A stretch of 64,000 nucleotides of DNA, taken from contig NZ_AP014879.1 of assembly GCF_002355735.1 (NCBI RefSeq), positions 1,240,001-1,304,000 of the forward strand, written 5' to 3'. The notes under the pieces were generated by a model. That model saw only the letters and a program-made list of their open reading frames with translations, had not been told where the DNA came from and ran no database searches. Below, piece after piece: positions 39,525-48,285 of this stretch. Both the position numbers and the translations under genes were made by a program. The number at the start of each line of letters is the position of its first letter. The stretch's first letter is position 1. This DNA is from Sulfuricaulis limicola (lineage in GTDB: Bacteria > Pseudomonadota > Gammaproteobacteria > Acidiferrobacterales > Sulfurifustaceae).

Positions 39525-41531
39525 TTAGTGATCGCCGCCCATGCCCATCTTGATGTAGCCGGTGGGACAGACGTCGGCGCAGATGTGGCAACCGATGCAC
39601 AGATCGTAATCGGTGTACACGTAACGGCCCATGGTCGACTCCGTCTTGGGCGTGCGCTTGACCGCCGTCTGCGGGCAGTAGATCACGCAGTTGTCGCACT
39701 CGAAGCACATGCCGCAGCTCATGCAGCGCTTGGCTTCGTCCACGGCCTGTTTCTCGTCCAGGCCGAGCATGCGTTCCTTGAAGTGACCCAGCACCTCGTT
39801 GGCGTCCGGCACCATCTCGGTGCGCTTCAGGCGCGCCGTGTACTGGAAATGTCCAAGGAACAGCTCGTTCGACTGGCACACCTCGGCGTCGGAGCGGTCC
39901 TCGAAGTTGTGGATCGCGTAGCCGCCGACGGCCTTGCCCTGTTCCGAGGTGCCGCGCAGGCCGCGATCGATTCCACGCTCGGTTTCAGGACCATCCGGCT
40001 TGAATTCCTTCGGCGTCAGGCCGACCTCGTTCAGCTTGGCGAGCAGGTTGAAGTGGTGCACGTCCACCTTCGGGCGCTTGCTCATTTCCTCTTTCTTCAG
40101 GTAATGATCAATGCTCTCGGCGGCGATCGAGCCCTGACCGATCACGGTGGTGAGCAGGTGCGGGCGAATGATATCGCCGCACACGAAGTAGCCGGGCTTG
40201 CCGGGCACCTGGTAGAACTTGTCGGAGTTGATCAAGCCCTTGCCGTTGTTGAAGTCTTCCATGCCGCGGAAATCGCCCATCTGGCCGATGGCGGAAACGA
40301 TGAGATCAGCCTCGATATTCTTTTCTGTGCCCGGTTTTTCCACTGGCGGGTTGGCCGAGAAGTCGAGCTCGACGACGCGCAGCGCCTTGGCGCGGCCGTT
40401 GCCGTCGAGAATGACTTCCTTCGGTTGCAGCGAGCCCTGGATGACCACGCCTTCGCGCTGGGCATCATCGATTTCATGCTTGGCGGCGTTCATCTTTTCC
40501 ACCGGCTGGCGCGAGATCAGCATGACGTCGGCGCCTTCCTTCCGCGCCGTGACCGCCACATCGTGGGCGGTCTGGCCCATGACGACGTATTCCGGACGCT
40601 CGGTTTCGGCCATTTCCTTGATGTAACCGAGGCGGCGCGCCACCGAGACCACGTCGATGGAGGTGTCGCCGCCGCCGATCACGACCACGCGGCCGGACAC
40701 GGCTTGCAGGCGGCCCTGGTTGAAGGCCTCGAGGAAGGCCACACCGGTGATGCAGTTCGGCGCGTCCGCGCCGGGAACGGGCAGGGCGCGGCCGGACTTG
40801 CAGCCGATGGCGAACAGCACGGCGTCGTGCTGTTTTTCCACGTCCTTCATCGGCACGTCCACACCGACGCGGGTTTTGAGCTTGACCTCGACGCCCATGC
40901 TGGTGATGCGATTGATTTCGCCGTTCAGCGTTTCGCGCGGGAGACGATAGCCGGGCACGCCATACTTGGCCATGCCGCCGAGCTCGGCGTGATCGTCGAA
41001 CAGCGTGACCGCATGACCCTTGAGACGCAGATGATAGGCTGCCGCGAGGCCGGCCGGACCGCCGCCGATGACGGCGACTTTCTTGCCGGTGGACTTTTCG
41101 GCCGGCTTGAAGCTGTACTTGTTCTGGAGCGCGGTGTCGCCGATGTATTGTTCGACGGCATTGATGCCGACATAGTCCTCGACCACGTTGCGGTTGCAAC
41201 CCGTCTGGCACGGCGCCGGGCAGACGCGACCCATCATGGATGGGAAGGGATTGGCCTGGGTCAGGCGGCGGAAGGCGTATTCCTGCATGGCCATGTCTTT
41301 CTGCGGCTTTTCGATGCCGCGCACGATGTTCAGCCAGCCGCGGATGTCCTCGCCAGAGGGGCAGCTCGCCTGGCAGGGCGGGGTCTTGTGCACGTAGGTC
41401 GGGCACTTGTCGGTCTCGTCGGCCGTGAAAATGCGCGATTGCAAGGAGGGCCATTCCTGGTCACCGTCCTTGTACTTGCGGAAGGTGAAACCGGCCTTGA
41501 CCTCTTTTGCCTTGTCTGCGGGAGTTGCCAT
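39525..41531 (-). CDS. dsrL: DsrL, NAD(P)H-linked iron-sulfur flavoprotein
   Basis: Glutamate-synthase-beta-like oxidoreductase that links DsrAB to NAD(P)(H). The 668 residues show an N-terminal Cys-rich domain (CQASCPSGEDIRGWL, CPAPCQTGCNRNVVED) for clusters, a FAD motif VAVIGGGPAGLAAAYHLR near 150, an NAD(P) motif VVVIGGGDTSIDVVSVARR near 290, and a C-terminal ferredoxin with CMSCGMCFECDNCVIYCP and CIGCHICADVCP. Strong family match; its place between dsrK and dsrJ is the classical order. The ATG has a purine-rich leader (AGGAGA). Confidence 0.95.
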   Translation of the reverse strand: MATPADKAKEVKAGFTFRKYKDGDQEWPSLQSRIFTADETDKCPTYVHKTPPCQASCPSGEDIRGWLNIVRGIEKPQKDMAMQEYAFRRLTQANPFPSMMGRVCPAPCQTGCNRNVVEDYVGINAVEQYIGDTALQNKYSFKPAEKSTGKKVAVIGGGPAGLAAAYHLRLKGHAVTLFDDHAELGGMAKYGVPGYRLPRETLNGEINRITSMGVEVKLKTRVGVDVPMKDVEKQHDAVLFAIGCKSGRALPVPGADAPNCITGVAFLEAFNQGRLQAVSGRVVVIGGGDTSIDVVSVARRLGYIKEMAETERPEYVVMGQTAHDVAVTARKEGADVMLISRQPVEKMNAAKHEIDDAQREGVVIQGSLQPKEVILDGNGRAKALRVVELDFSANPPVEKPGTEKNIEADLIVSAIGQMGDFRGMEDFNNGKGLINSDKFYQVPGKPGYFVCGDIIRPHLLTTVIGQGSIAAESIDHYLKKEEMSKRPKVDVHHFNLLAKLNEVGLTPKEFKPDGPETERGIDRGLRGTSEQGKAVGGYAIHNFEDRSDAEVCQSNELFLGHFQYTARLKRTEMVPDANEVLGHFKERMLGLDEKQAVDEAKRCMSCGMCFECDNCVIYCPQTAVKRTPKTESTMGRYVYTDYDLCIGCHICADVCPTGYIKMGMGGDH

Positions 41532-41580
41532 GGTGAATCTCCTGTCTTGATTCAGTTACTCAAAAATGTCGTTTGGGTAA

Positions 41581-43074
41581 TCACTGTTTCGCGTTCAGCA
41601 CGATGGCATTGCTGACCAGTCCGTGAACGCTTTGAATCATGTCCATCGGAAGCTTGTAGTAGGGCACGATCTTGGTGAACTGGGCCTTGCAGATGGCGCA
41701 AATCGCAGCCATGTGCGTGACGCCGTGTTCTTCGATGACGTCCTTGAGCGCCTGCATGCGCGGCATCGCGCCCTTGATGCGCAGGTCGATCAGCTCGTCC
41801 GTGAGAATGCCGCCACCGCCGCCGCAGCAGAAGGTGCCTTCGCCGATGGTTTCGGGCGCCATGTCGTGGAAGTGGTTGCAGGTGGCCTTGATGATCTCGC
41901 GCGGAATGACGAACTGTCCGCCCGGCATGTTGCCCATGCGCGAGGCGCGCGCGACGTTGCACGAGTCATGGAAGGTGACGACCTTGTCGTCGTTGGCGCT
42001 CTTGTCGAACTTGAGCGCGCCTTTCTGGATCAGGTCGTAGGTGAACTCGCAGATATGCTGCGGCACCGGGTAGCGCGGATCCAGAAAATCGAACGGACCG
42101 ATCAGCGTGTTCCAGAACGAGTAGGCGACGCGCCAGGCATGTCCGCACTCACCCACTACAATACGCTTGACGCCCAAGTCGAGCGCAGCTTCGCGGATGC
42201 GCATGGCGATCTTGTGCAGATTCGCGGACGAACCCACGAACATGCCGAAATTGCCGGCCTCGGAGGCGTGCGTGGACAGCGTCCAGCTGACGCCGGCGGC
42301 ATGGAAAACCTTGCCGTAGCCGATCAGGCCGTCAACGTGCGGTTCGGCGAAGAAGTCCGCCGACGGCGTTACCAGCAGCACCTCGGCGCCTTTCACATCC
42401 AGCGGGTATTTCACGTCCACGCCGGTATCTTCTTTGACGTCTTCCTCGAGACCCTCCAGCGTGTTGGCCAGCGCCGGTCCCGGCAGACCGAGGTTGTTGC
42501 CGATCTTGTGGACCTTGACCAGGATTTCGTTGGTGTATTTCTGGCCCTGACCGATCGAGTCCATGACTTCGCGCGCGGCCATGGAGATCTCGGCGGTGTC
42601 GATGCCGTAGGGGCAGTACACCGAGCAGCGACGGCACTGCGAGCACTGGTGGAAGTAGCTGTACCACTCGTCCAGCACTTCCTTGGTCATGTCGCGCGCG
42701 CCGACCAGCTTGGGGAAAAATTTGCCGGCGAAGGTGAAATGGCGGCGGTAGACGCTGCGCAGCAGGTCCTGGCGCGCCACCGGCATGTTTTTCGGGTCCG
42801 AAGTGCCGAGATAATAGTGGCACTTGTCGGTGCAGGCGCCGCACTTCACGCAGGAATCGAGGAACACCTGCAGGGCGCGTGACTGGGAGACCAGCTCGCC
42901 CAGCTTGGTGACGGCCTTCTGTTCCCAGCCCTCGACCAGCTCGCCGGGGAAACCCAGCGGTGTGTTGTGTTCGGGTTTTGAGACATAGGGTTTCGAGCCC
43001 ACCATCGAGTCGGGCTCGAGGTGCGGCACCTTCATGTATTCGCCGAGGACGGGTGCTTTGACTTCCGTGGCCAT
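41581..43074 (-). CDS. dsrK: DsrK, HdrD-like iron-sulfur subunit
   Basis: Cytoplasmic catalytic subunit of DsrMKJOP, thought to act on the DsrC trisulfide or disulfide. Two ferredoxin motifs, CVKCGACTDKCHYY near residue 73 and CSQCRRCSVYCPYGID near 145, are followed by CCG-type domains with DSCNVAR near 370 and FCCGGGGG near 415 that build the special [4Fe-4S] site of heterodisulfide reductases. 497 residues, with dsrM 5 bases upstream. Confidence 0.95.
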   Translation of the reverse strand: MATEVKAPVLGEYMKVPHLEPDSMVGSKPYVSKPEHNTPLGFPGELVEGWEQKAVTKLGELVSQSRALQVFLDSCVKCGACTDKCHYYLGTSDPKNMPVARQDLLRSVYRRHFTFAGKFFPKLVGARDMTKEVLDEWYSYFHQCSQCRRCSVYCPYGIDTAEISMAAREVMDSIGQGQKYTNEILVKVHKIGNNLGLPGPALANTLEGLEEDVKEDTGVDVKYPLDVKGAEVLLVTPSADFFAEPHVDGLIGYGKVFHAAGVSWTLSTHASEAGNFGMFVGSSANLHKIAMRIREAALDLGVKRIVVGECGHAWRVAYSFWNTLIGPFDFLDPRYPVPQHICEFTYDLIQKGALKFDKSANDDKVVTFHDSCNVARASRMGNMPGGQFVIPREIIKATCNHFHDMAPETIGEGTFCCGGGGGILTDELIDLRIKGAMPRMQALKDVIEEHGVTHMAAICAICKAQFTKIVPYYKLPMDMIQSVHGLVSNAIVLNAKQ

Positions 43075-43079
43075 GTCGC

Positions 43080-43826
43080 TTACCCCGCTGCCTTTTTGGT
43101 GTTATCGATGGCTGCGCTCCAGCCGGCAACCCAGCGTTTCTCGCGCGAGTTGTCCACCTGGTTGCGGGTGGGGCTGAAGAACACGCCCGGGGCGTGCAGC
43201 AGCTTGCTGACCGGGAAAATAATCATAAGTGTCGCGACCAGGGTCAGGTGCACCAGCAGGGCCGGATCGGCCGGCAGCGGCTGCAGGCTGAACGACATCA
43301 GGCCCAGGAAAAAGGCTTTGAGGCTGACGATATCCGTGTGAAACAGGAACTTCATGGAGAGGCCGCTGGCCCCGATGCCGACCAGCAGTGCCAGCATCAG
43401 ATGATCGGACAGGTTGCTGATATAGCGCACGCGATCCACCAGGAAGCGACGCCCCCACAGTCCGAGCAGGCCGAGCACCATGCCATAGCCGGTGAAGTTG
43501 ATGAACCACTGGAGCCAGGACAGGAAAAACGGAGATGGTTCGATGAAGTAACGCAGGTGCCACGTCAATTCCACGAACAGACAGAGGTGGAATATCCAGC
43601 CGAACAGCCAGGTCCACTTGTTCGACTTGAACAGGCTTTCGAACACGGTGACTTCGCGCACCATGCGCGCCGCCACCCCCAGACGTGTGGTCGGTGCCGG
43701 TGTGGTAGGGATTTTCAACGGCTGCGGTGTGCGCGCGTAGATGAAAATCTTGCGCGCCACGCCGATGACGAGGATAGCCGTCGCTATGTAAAAAAGCAGC
43801 GCATAAATCACTGTCACAGCCGACAT
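43080..43826 (-). CDS. dsrM: DsrM, NarI-like cytochrome b subunit
   Basis: Membrane diheme b-type subunit that connects DsrK with the quinone pool. The 248 residues have five or six hydrophobic helices with His residues in helices 3 to 5 (CLFVELTWHLRYF, LSDHLMLALLVG, LVHLTLVATLM) for heme ligation. Length and helix plan match NarI-like DsrM. dsrC precedes it by 62 bases, dsrK follows closely. Confidence 0.93.
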   Translation of the reverse strand: MSAVTVIYALLFYIATAILVIGVARKIFIYARTPQPLKIPTTPAPTTRLGVAARMVREVTVFESLFKSNKWTWLFGWIFHLCLFVELTWHLRYFIEPSPFFLSWLQWFINFTGYGMVLGLLGLWGRRFLVDRVRYISNLSDHLMLALLVGIGASGLSMKFLFHTDIVSLKAFFLGLMSFSLQPLPADPALLVHLTLVATLMIIFPVSKLLHAPGVFFSPTRNQVDNSREKRWVAGWSAAIDNTKKAAG

Positions 43827-43888
43827 CGATGACCCCGCTGTTGCTTGCCAGGCGGTATGTTAACCCCGCCCGGCAGGCCGGTAATTGA

Positions 43889-44221
43889 TTAAACGCAACC
43901 GGTCGGTTTCGGCAGGCCGGCGTATTTGCACGCCTGCTTGGCCGGGCCGTACGGGAACAGCTCGTACAGGTACTTGCTGTTGCCTTTGTCCGGGCCGAGC
44001 TTCTTGCCGATGGCCTTGGTCAGCACGCGCACAGCCGGTGCGATTTGGTATTCCTCGTAATATTCACGCAGGAAGTTGATGACTTCCCAGTGATTCTGCG
44101 ACAGTTCGCAGTTGTCGACCTTGGCCATTTCCTTGGCAACTTCCTCGCTCCAGTCGGTACGGCTGGCGAGATATCCTTCCTCGTCGGTTTCGATGGATTT
44201 ACCCGCTACAGTGATAGGCAT
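43889..44221 (-). CDS. dsrC: DsrC, sulfur-carrier protein with two redox cysteines
   Basis: Small carrier that receives sulfur from DsrEFH and presents it to DsrAB as a trisulfide. 110 residues. The flexible C-terminal arm ends ACKYAGLPKPTGCV: the penultimate Cys and a second Cys 11 positions before it are both present, which makes this a true DsrC and not a TusE (one Cys). A paralogue without either Cys is encoded at 51085-51423. Preceded by dsrH and followed by dsrMK. Confidence 0.96.
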   Translation of the reverse strand: MPITVAGKSIETDEEGYLASRTDWSEEVAKEMAKVDNCELSQNHWEVINFLREYYEEYQIAPAVRVLTKAIGKKLGPDKGNSKYLYELFPYGPAKQACKYAGLPKPTGCV

Positions 44222-44259
44222 ATGAGTACTCCTCGTCAGTTAAAGAAATAAAATTGATA

Positions 44260-44565
44260 TTAAAGCCAGGATTGCACGCTGGGGTATTCTACCGCCAGAT
44301 CCACAAACCCGCTGTAGTCGACGAGCTTGATGCCGTCGATAACCCGGTCCTGCATCCCGCGTGCTTCGAGATCGGGATAAAGCGCATAGATCGGATGATG
44401 CTTGAGCGCCTGCTCGACCAGCTTGGTGCTCACGGTGCCCTTCAGGGCGCCATAGACGCCGTCCTCGATCAGCAGCACGGCGCAGCCCTTCTTGAGGTGC
44501 TTGAGGCAGCTCTCCAGGGTGTTACGTTCGGTGGGCGACTTGTTTACGGTATGCAGCATCGTCAT
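44260..44565 (-). CDS. dsrH: DsrH, TusB homologue
   Basis: Third subunit of the DsrE2F2H2 sulfur transferase. 101 residues with Cys20 in NTLESCLKHLKKG, the position of the conserved Cys in the family, and LLIEDGVYGAL. It lies 5 bases after dsrF and 38 before dsrC, so is translated with its partners. Confidence 0.93.
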   Translation of the reverse strand: MTMLHTVNKSPTERNTLESCLKHLKKGCAVLLIEDGVYGALKGTVSTKLVEQALKHHPIYALYPDLEARGMQDRVIDGIKLVDYSGFVDLAVEYPSVQSWL

Positions 44566-44570
44566 TTCCC

Positions 44571-44978
44571 CTAAAAGCTCAGAACCACGTCTTGCGACTC
44601 CATAAGGTCCGCCATCTCCTGCGTGCTGATAACCTTCACCGGAACAATGAAGTCTTCCTCTTTCAGGCCGCGGACCTCCATGGATTCCTTCTCCACGTAC
44701 AGCTTTTCGATGTCGTAGCCTTCCAGCGCGCGATAAGTCGGCGAAAAATTCTTGACGTCGATCGTCCTGGTATGCTGGCCCTTGATGATCTGGTACACGC
44801 CGTCATCCAGGAACGCCAGGCTCACGTCCTGGTCGAACGCCGCCGCGATCAACACCACTTCCAGGGACTCCAGGGCATAAATCGTCCCGTAAGGCGCCTT
44901 GCGGTTGATATACAGGAACTTCTTTATCTTGCCGCTGGTGTCTTCTTCCATCTCGATGCCGCCAGTTACTTCGGTCAT
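44571..44978 (-). CDS. dsrF: DsrF, TusC homologue
   Basis: Structural subunit of DsrEFH. The 135 residues contain the RKAPYGTIYALESLEVVLIAA segment typical of TusC/DsrF and LAFLDDGVYQI. No conserved sulfur-binding Cys is seen, as expected for DsrF. Located between dsrE and dsrH. Confidence 0.93.
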   Translation of the reverse strand: MTEVTGGIEMEEDTSGKIKKFLYINRKAPYGTIYALESLEVVLIAAAFDQDVSLAFLDDGVYQIIKGQHTRTIDVKNFSPTYRALEGYDIEKLYVEKESMEVRGLKEEDFIVPVKVISTQEMADLMESQDVVLSF

Positions 44979-45002
44979 TCCACTTACCTCGATAGTTCCG
45001 GG

Positions 45003-45365
45003 TTAATCGCCAAATGTCACCAGCCGGTCCGACTGGATTCCCGATTCGATCAGCTGCCCCAGGCCGGAGATGCGGAAACCTTCCTGGAGATTTTCATCCT
45101 TGATGCCGCGACGCAACGCCGCTGCCACGCATACCACCAGATCGATGCCATGGTCCTTGGCCAGCTTCTGCCAGCGATTGACGATATGACGATCGTCCGT
45201 CGGCGGCTCGGTGAGCCGGCTCGAGTTGTAGACGCCGTCGTGGTAGAAAAACACGCGGCTGACTTTGTGTCCCTTCTCGATGGCGGCCTTGGCGAACAGG
45301 TAGGCCGTGTCTGAGGCTTCGTGCGTGTACGGCCCCTCATTGATCAAAATACCGAACTTCATCAT
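45003..45365 (-). CDS. dsrE: DsrE, TusD homologue with persulfide cysteine
   Basis: Active subunit of DsrEFH. Two ATG codons stand at the start; from the second, the conserved Cys in LVVCVAAALRRGI is residue 78, the position known to carry sulfur in Allochromatium DsrE. Other family segments: FGILINEGPYTHEASDTAY and VFFYHDGVY. 120 residues. It follows dsrB by 93 bases. Confidence 0.94.
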   Translation of the reverse strand: MMKFGILINEGPYTHEASDTAYLFAKAAIEKGHKVSRVFFYHDGVYNSSRLTEPPTDDRHIVNRWQKLAKDHGIDLVVCVAAALRRGIKDENLQEGFRISGLGQLIESGIQSDRLVTFGD

Positions 45366-45458
45366 CGTTCCCCTTGATATTTATCAACAACCCCCGACGA
45401 TTTACGGGCCGACGCCGGGAAAAACCCGGCGTCGGATACGGCTATACGTGCTGGCGTG

Positions 45459-46538
45459 CTAGAAACGGATATGCGCCGACTGGTTCAGCATGTGACGCGA
45501 GCCGCGCCAGTTGTCGATGTGGAACTTGGTGAACGGCAGTTCCGTCAACTCGAAGAAGCGCGGCCAGCCGATGCGCTCCACCCAGTCTCCGATGCGTTCC
45601 CAGTCCTTGGCGTCTTTTTTGTAGACCTTGAGGATCTTCTTGACGATGGTGCCGGCTTCCGGCCAGCGCGGCGGATTGTTCGGTACGCCCGCGGCCACCA
45701 GCTTGTGGAACATCGGCTTCGAACGGGCGTTCGAATTCTTGCCACCGACCCAGATGGCAAGCTTGGAATGCTCCGGGTCGTTGATCTGCATCGGCGGGCA
45801 GGGCGGGAAGCACGCGCCGCAGCAGATGCATTTCTTCTCGTCGACTTCGAGTGACGGCTTGCCGTTGACCATCGCGGGACGAATCGCCGCCACCGGGCAG
45901 CGCGCCACGACCGAGGGACGCTCGCAGATGTTGGCCACGAGATCGTGATTGATCTTCGGCGGCTTGGTGTGCTGCACGTTGATCGCGATGTCGCCCTGAC
46001 CGCCGCAGTTGATCTGGCAGCAGGAGGTGGTGATGTGCACGCGGTTCGGCATGTCTTCCTTCACGAATTCCTCGTGCAGGTCGTCCATCAGCGCCTTCAC
46101 CACGCCCGAGGCGTCGGTGCCGGGGATGTCGCAATGCAGCCAGCCCTGGGTGTGGGAGATCATGGTCACCGAGTTGCCGGTGCCGCCGACCGGGTAACCG
46201 GCCTCTTCAAAGGCCTTGATCAGAGGATCGACCTTGTCCTTGCTGGAAACCATGATTTCCATGTTGGAGCGAATGGTGAAGCGAACATAACCTTCGCCGA
46301 GCTTGTCGATGATGTCGCACAGCAGGTTGATTTCGTACGGACCGAGCTGACGCTGGGTGCCGACGCGCACGGTCCAGATCTCGTCACCGCTCTTGGCGAC
46401 GTGATGCAGCACGCCCGGACGCGGACGGTCGTGATAGGCCCAGTTGCCGTAGTTCTTGATCATCAGGGGATGCATGTACTGGAATGCATCCGGACACCCG
46501 CTTTCAATCGGGGGGCGCATTTTCGGTGCTTCTGCCAT
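45459..46538 (-). CDS. dsrB: Dissimilatory sulfite reductase beta subunit
   Basis: Beta subunit of reverse-type sulfite reductase (DsrAB), which oxidises DsrC-bound sulfur to sulfite. 359 residues. The siroheme/[4Fe-4S] site shows TSCCQINCGGQGD near residue 190, and the inserted ferredoxin domain shows CICCGACFPPCP near 245. The order CERPSVVARCP links the two. It follows dsrA by 57 bases. Assignment to the oxidative branch rests on the DsrEFH and DsrL genes in the same operon. Confidence 0.97.
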   Translation of the reverse strand: MAEAPKMRPPIESGCPDAFQYMHPLMIKNYGNWAYHDRPRPGVLHHVAKSGDEIWTVRVGTQRQLGPYEINLLCDIIDKLGEGYVRFTIRSNMEIMVSSKDKVDPLIKAFEEAGYPVGGTGNSVTMISHTQGWLHCDIPGTDASGVVKALMDDLHEEFVKEDMPNRVHITTSCCQINCGGQGDIAINVQHTKPPKINHDLVANICERPSVVARCPVAAIRPAMVNGKPSLEVDEKKCICCGACFPPCPPMQINDPEHSKLAIWVGGKNSNARSKPMFHKLVAAGVPNNPPRWPEAGTIVKKILKVYKKDAKDWERIGDWVERIGWPRFFELTELPFTKFHIDNWRGSRHMLNQSAHIRF

Positions 46539-46595
46539 GGGTCAATTCTCCAAAACGTTCGTTCGACGTGTATTCGATATCTTGCCGGAAACGGA

Positions 46596-47909
46596 TCAGC
46601 CCGCCGCCTGCTGCTTGCGGTTCTTCCACTTCTCCGCTTCCTGGTCCCACTCGTCCAGGCGGACGTAGGAGCTGGTGCGCGGGTGGTTGATCATGTTCGG
46701 ATCGACTTCGAGGCCGATGCCTTCGAGGAAGTTCGCCAGACCGATGCGTTCGATCATCTCGCCGCAACGCTCGTGCTCCAGGCCGTTCTCGGCCCAGAAG
46801 TCGATGGTGCTGGCGGCAATCTCGCGGATGCGGTCGTAGTCTTCGTCGGTTTCCAGCTTCATGAACGGGATGATCACGGTACCGAAGGTGTCGCCGATCT
46901 TCAGCGTGCGCTTGCCGCCGATGAGCAGGGTGATGCCCTTGTCGTCGCCTGGCTTGAGCGCCTTGGTCATGACGTTGATGCAGTGCATGCAGCGCACGCA
47001 GTTGCGGTTGTCCACGTCCAGGGTGTCGTCATCGTTCAGCGACAGCGCCTTGGTCGGGCAGCGCGCGACGACGTTGTCGACCACGTACTTGCGGCCCTTG
47101 GCCTTGACGAACGCCTTCACTTCCTTCTGGTCGACCTTCATGTTGTCGCGCCAGGTGCCGATGACGGAGAAGTCGGCGCGCTGGATCGAGTTCATGCAGT
47201 CGTTCGGGCAGCCCGAGACCTTGAACTTGAACTTGTAGGGGAGCGCCGGGCGGTGCATGTCGTCGATGAAGTTGTTGACGAGGGTGCGGTGAATCTTCTG
47301 CTCGTTGGCGCAGGACTGTTCGCAACGCGCCGCGCCGACGCAGGACATGCCGGTGCGCACGCAGGGACCGGCGCCGCCGAGATCCCAGCCGTACTCGTTG
47401 ATCTCGTCGAAGAAGTGCTGCGTGTTCTCGCTGGTCGTGCCGATGAACATGATGTTGCCGGTCTGGCCGTGGAACGCGATCAGGCCCGAGCCCCATTTGT
47501 TCCAGGAGTCGGACAACTGACGCAGCATCTTGGTGGTGTAGTGGTTGCCGGGAGCCGGCTGCACGCGCAAAGTATGGAATTCTTTCGCTTCGGGGAACAT
47601 GGGCTTGCCGTCGCTGCCCATGAGCTCGGTGAAACGGGGGATGATGCCGCCGCCGTAACCGAACACGGAGACCGTGCCGCCTTTCCAGTAGCCCTTGCGG
47701 GTGGTGTAGGAGTGTTCCAGCTGACCCAGCAGGTCGACCATCATGTTGTTGTTATGGGCCAGACGTTTCAGTCCGGTCACGAAGCTGGGCCAAGGCCCGC
47801 TCTCCAGTTGATCCAGCAAAGGCGTCTTGTGGAACGGCTTGGTGGATTTCTTTTCTTTCGGAATAAACGTGGAATGTTTTTCCGGGTTCTTCGGTTGATT
47901 CTGGGCCAT
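46596..47909 (-). CDS. dsrA: Dissimilatory sulfite reductase alpha subunit
   Basis: Alpha subunit of DsrAB; heads the operon. 437 residues. The siroheme-[4Fe-4S] motif is C-x5-C in CVGAARC near 204 and C-x3-C in SGCPNDC near 232; the ferredoxin domain has NCVRCMHCINVM near 310 preceded by ARCPTKAL. A strong ribosome site, TAGGAGGT, lies 8 bases before the ATG. The 376-base region upstream is shared with the divergent TauD-like gene and probably holds the main dsr promoter. Confidence 0.97.
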   Translation of the reverse strand: MAQNQPKNPEKHSTFIPKEKKSTKPFHKTPLLDQLESGPWPSFVTGLKRLAHNNNMMVDLLGQLEHSYTTRKGYWKGGTVSVFGYGGGIIPRFTELMGSDGKPMFPEAKEFHTLRVQPAPGNHYTTKMLRQLSDSWNKWGSGLIAFHGQTGNIMFIGTTSENTQHFFDEINEYGWDLGGAGPCVRTGMSCVGAARCEQSCANEQKIHRTLVNNFIDDMHRPALPYKFKFKVSGCPNDCMNSIQRADFSVIGTWRDNMKVDQKEVKAFVKAKGRKYVVDNVVARCPTKALSLNDDDTLDVDNRNCVRCMHCINVMTKALKPGDDKGITLLIGGKRTLKIGDTFGTVIIPFMKLETDEDYDRIREIAASTIDFWAENGLEHERCGEMIERIGLANFLEGIGLEVDPNMINHPRTSSYVRLDEWDQEAEKWKNRKQQAAG

Positions 47910-48003
47910 TTAAACTACCTCCTACGCGTCGAAGGATGTGTGTACATTCCGCCTTCCAGCCGTTTTTCTGCGCCGAAAGGTCCAAATTTCTGCCGCTTGA
48001 AAC

Positions 48004-48015
48004 CAGTAGCTACTG
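48004..48015. promoter_or_regulatory. Perfect 12-bp palindrome in the dsrA leader
   Basis: CAGTAGCTACTG is fully self-complementary and lies about 95 bases upstream of the dsrA start, between the candidate promoter and the gene. Its size suits a dimeric regulator. No regulator is identified. Confidence 0.4.
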
Positions 48016-48075
48016 AATGCTTGCGGAGGGGCAGTCTAAACCCGCCCCTTAATAAAAAAATCACACGTTAGAGAG

Positions 48076-48107
48076 AGCCCGTCCGGGCTTACCCCTCCCG
48101 AAAGGGA
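48076..48107. promoter_or_regulatory. Paired small hairpins between dsrA and the TauD-like gene
   Basis: AGCCCG-TC-CGGGCT (48076-48089) is followed by TCCC-GAAA-GGGA (48096-48107). On the + strand the second would form a GNRA tetraloop. They may be operators or RNA structures; their role is unknown. Confidence 0.3.
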
Positions 48108-48145
48108 TATAAATAGAAGCGTGCGACCACTGCGGGAAACCGTTT

Positions 48146-48151
48146 ATTATA
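48146..48151 (-). promoter_or_regulatory. Candidate -10 box for the dsr operon
   Basis: A perfect TATAAT on the - strand, about 237 bases before the dsrA start in an AT-rich stretch. The -35 region (GTATTT at 17-base spacing) is poor, which would fit an activated promoter. The remaining part of the 376-base intergenic region contains no gene. Confidence 0.4.
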
Positions 48152-48285
48152 CATCTATCTGATTTGCAAAATACTATTGTCTTGTTAAAAACCGCGCCAT
48201 TGCTGGTATTTCAAACGCGGTTGCCACTTGTAAATCCCGTTCGAATATCCATTAACAGCATCAGTATTCCAGGGCGTTGTGAACA

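Noticed and set aside
39246-41615. 789-residue open frame antisense to dsrL
   Set aside because: Same shadow effect; the opposite strand encodes a full DsrL with all motifs.
45717-45735. GAACGGGCGTTCGAATTC in dsrB as a third copy of the double-hairpin core
   Set aside because: Only a few core bases match, there are no flanking hairpins, and the protein sequence is conserved DsrB.
45945-48071. 708-residue open frame antisense to dsrAB
   Set aside because: It is the mirror of GC-rich third-position codon use in dsrA and dsrB, is rich in Val, Ala, His and Asp without domains, and dsrAB are certain.
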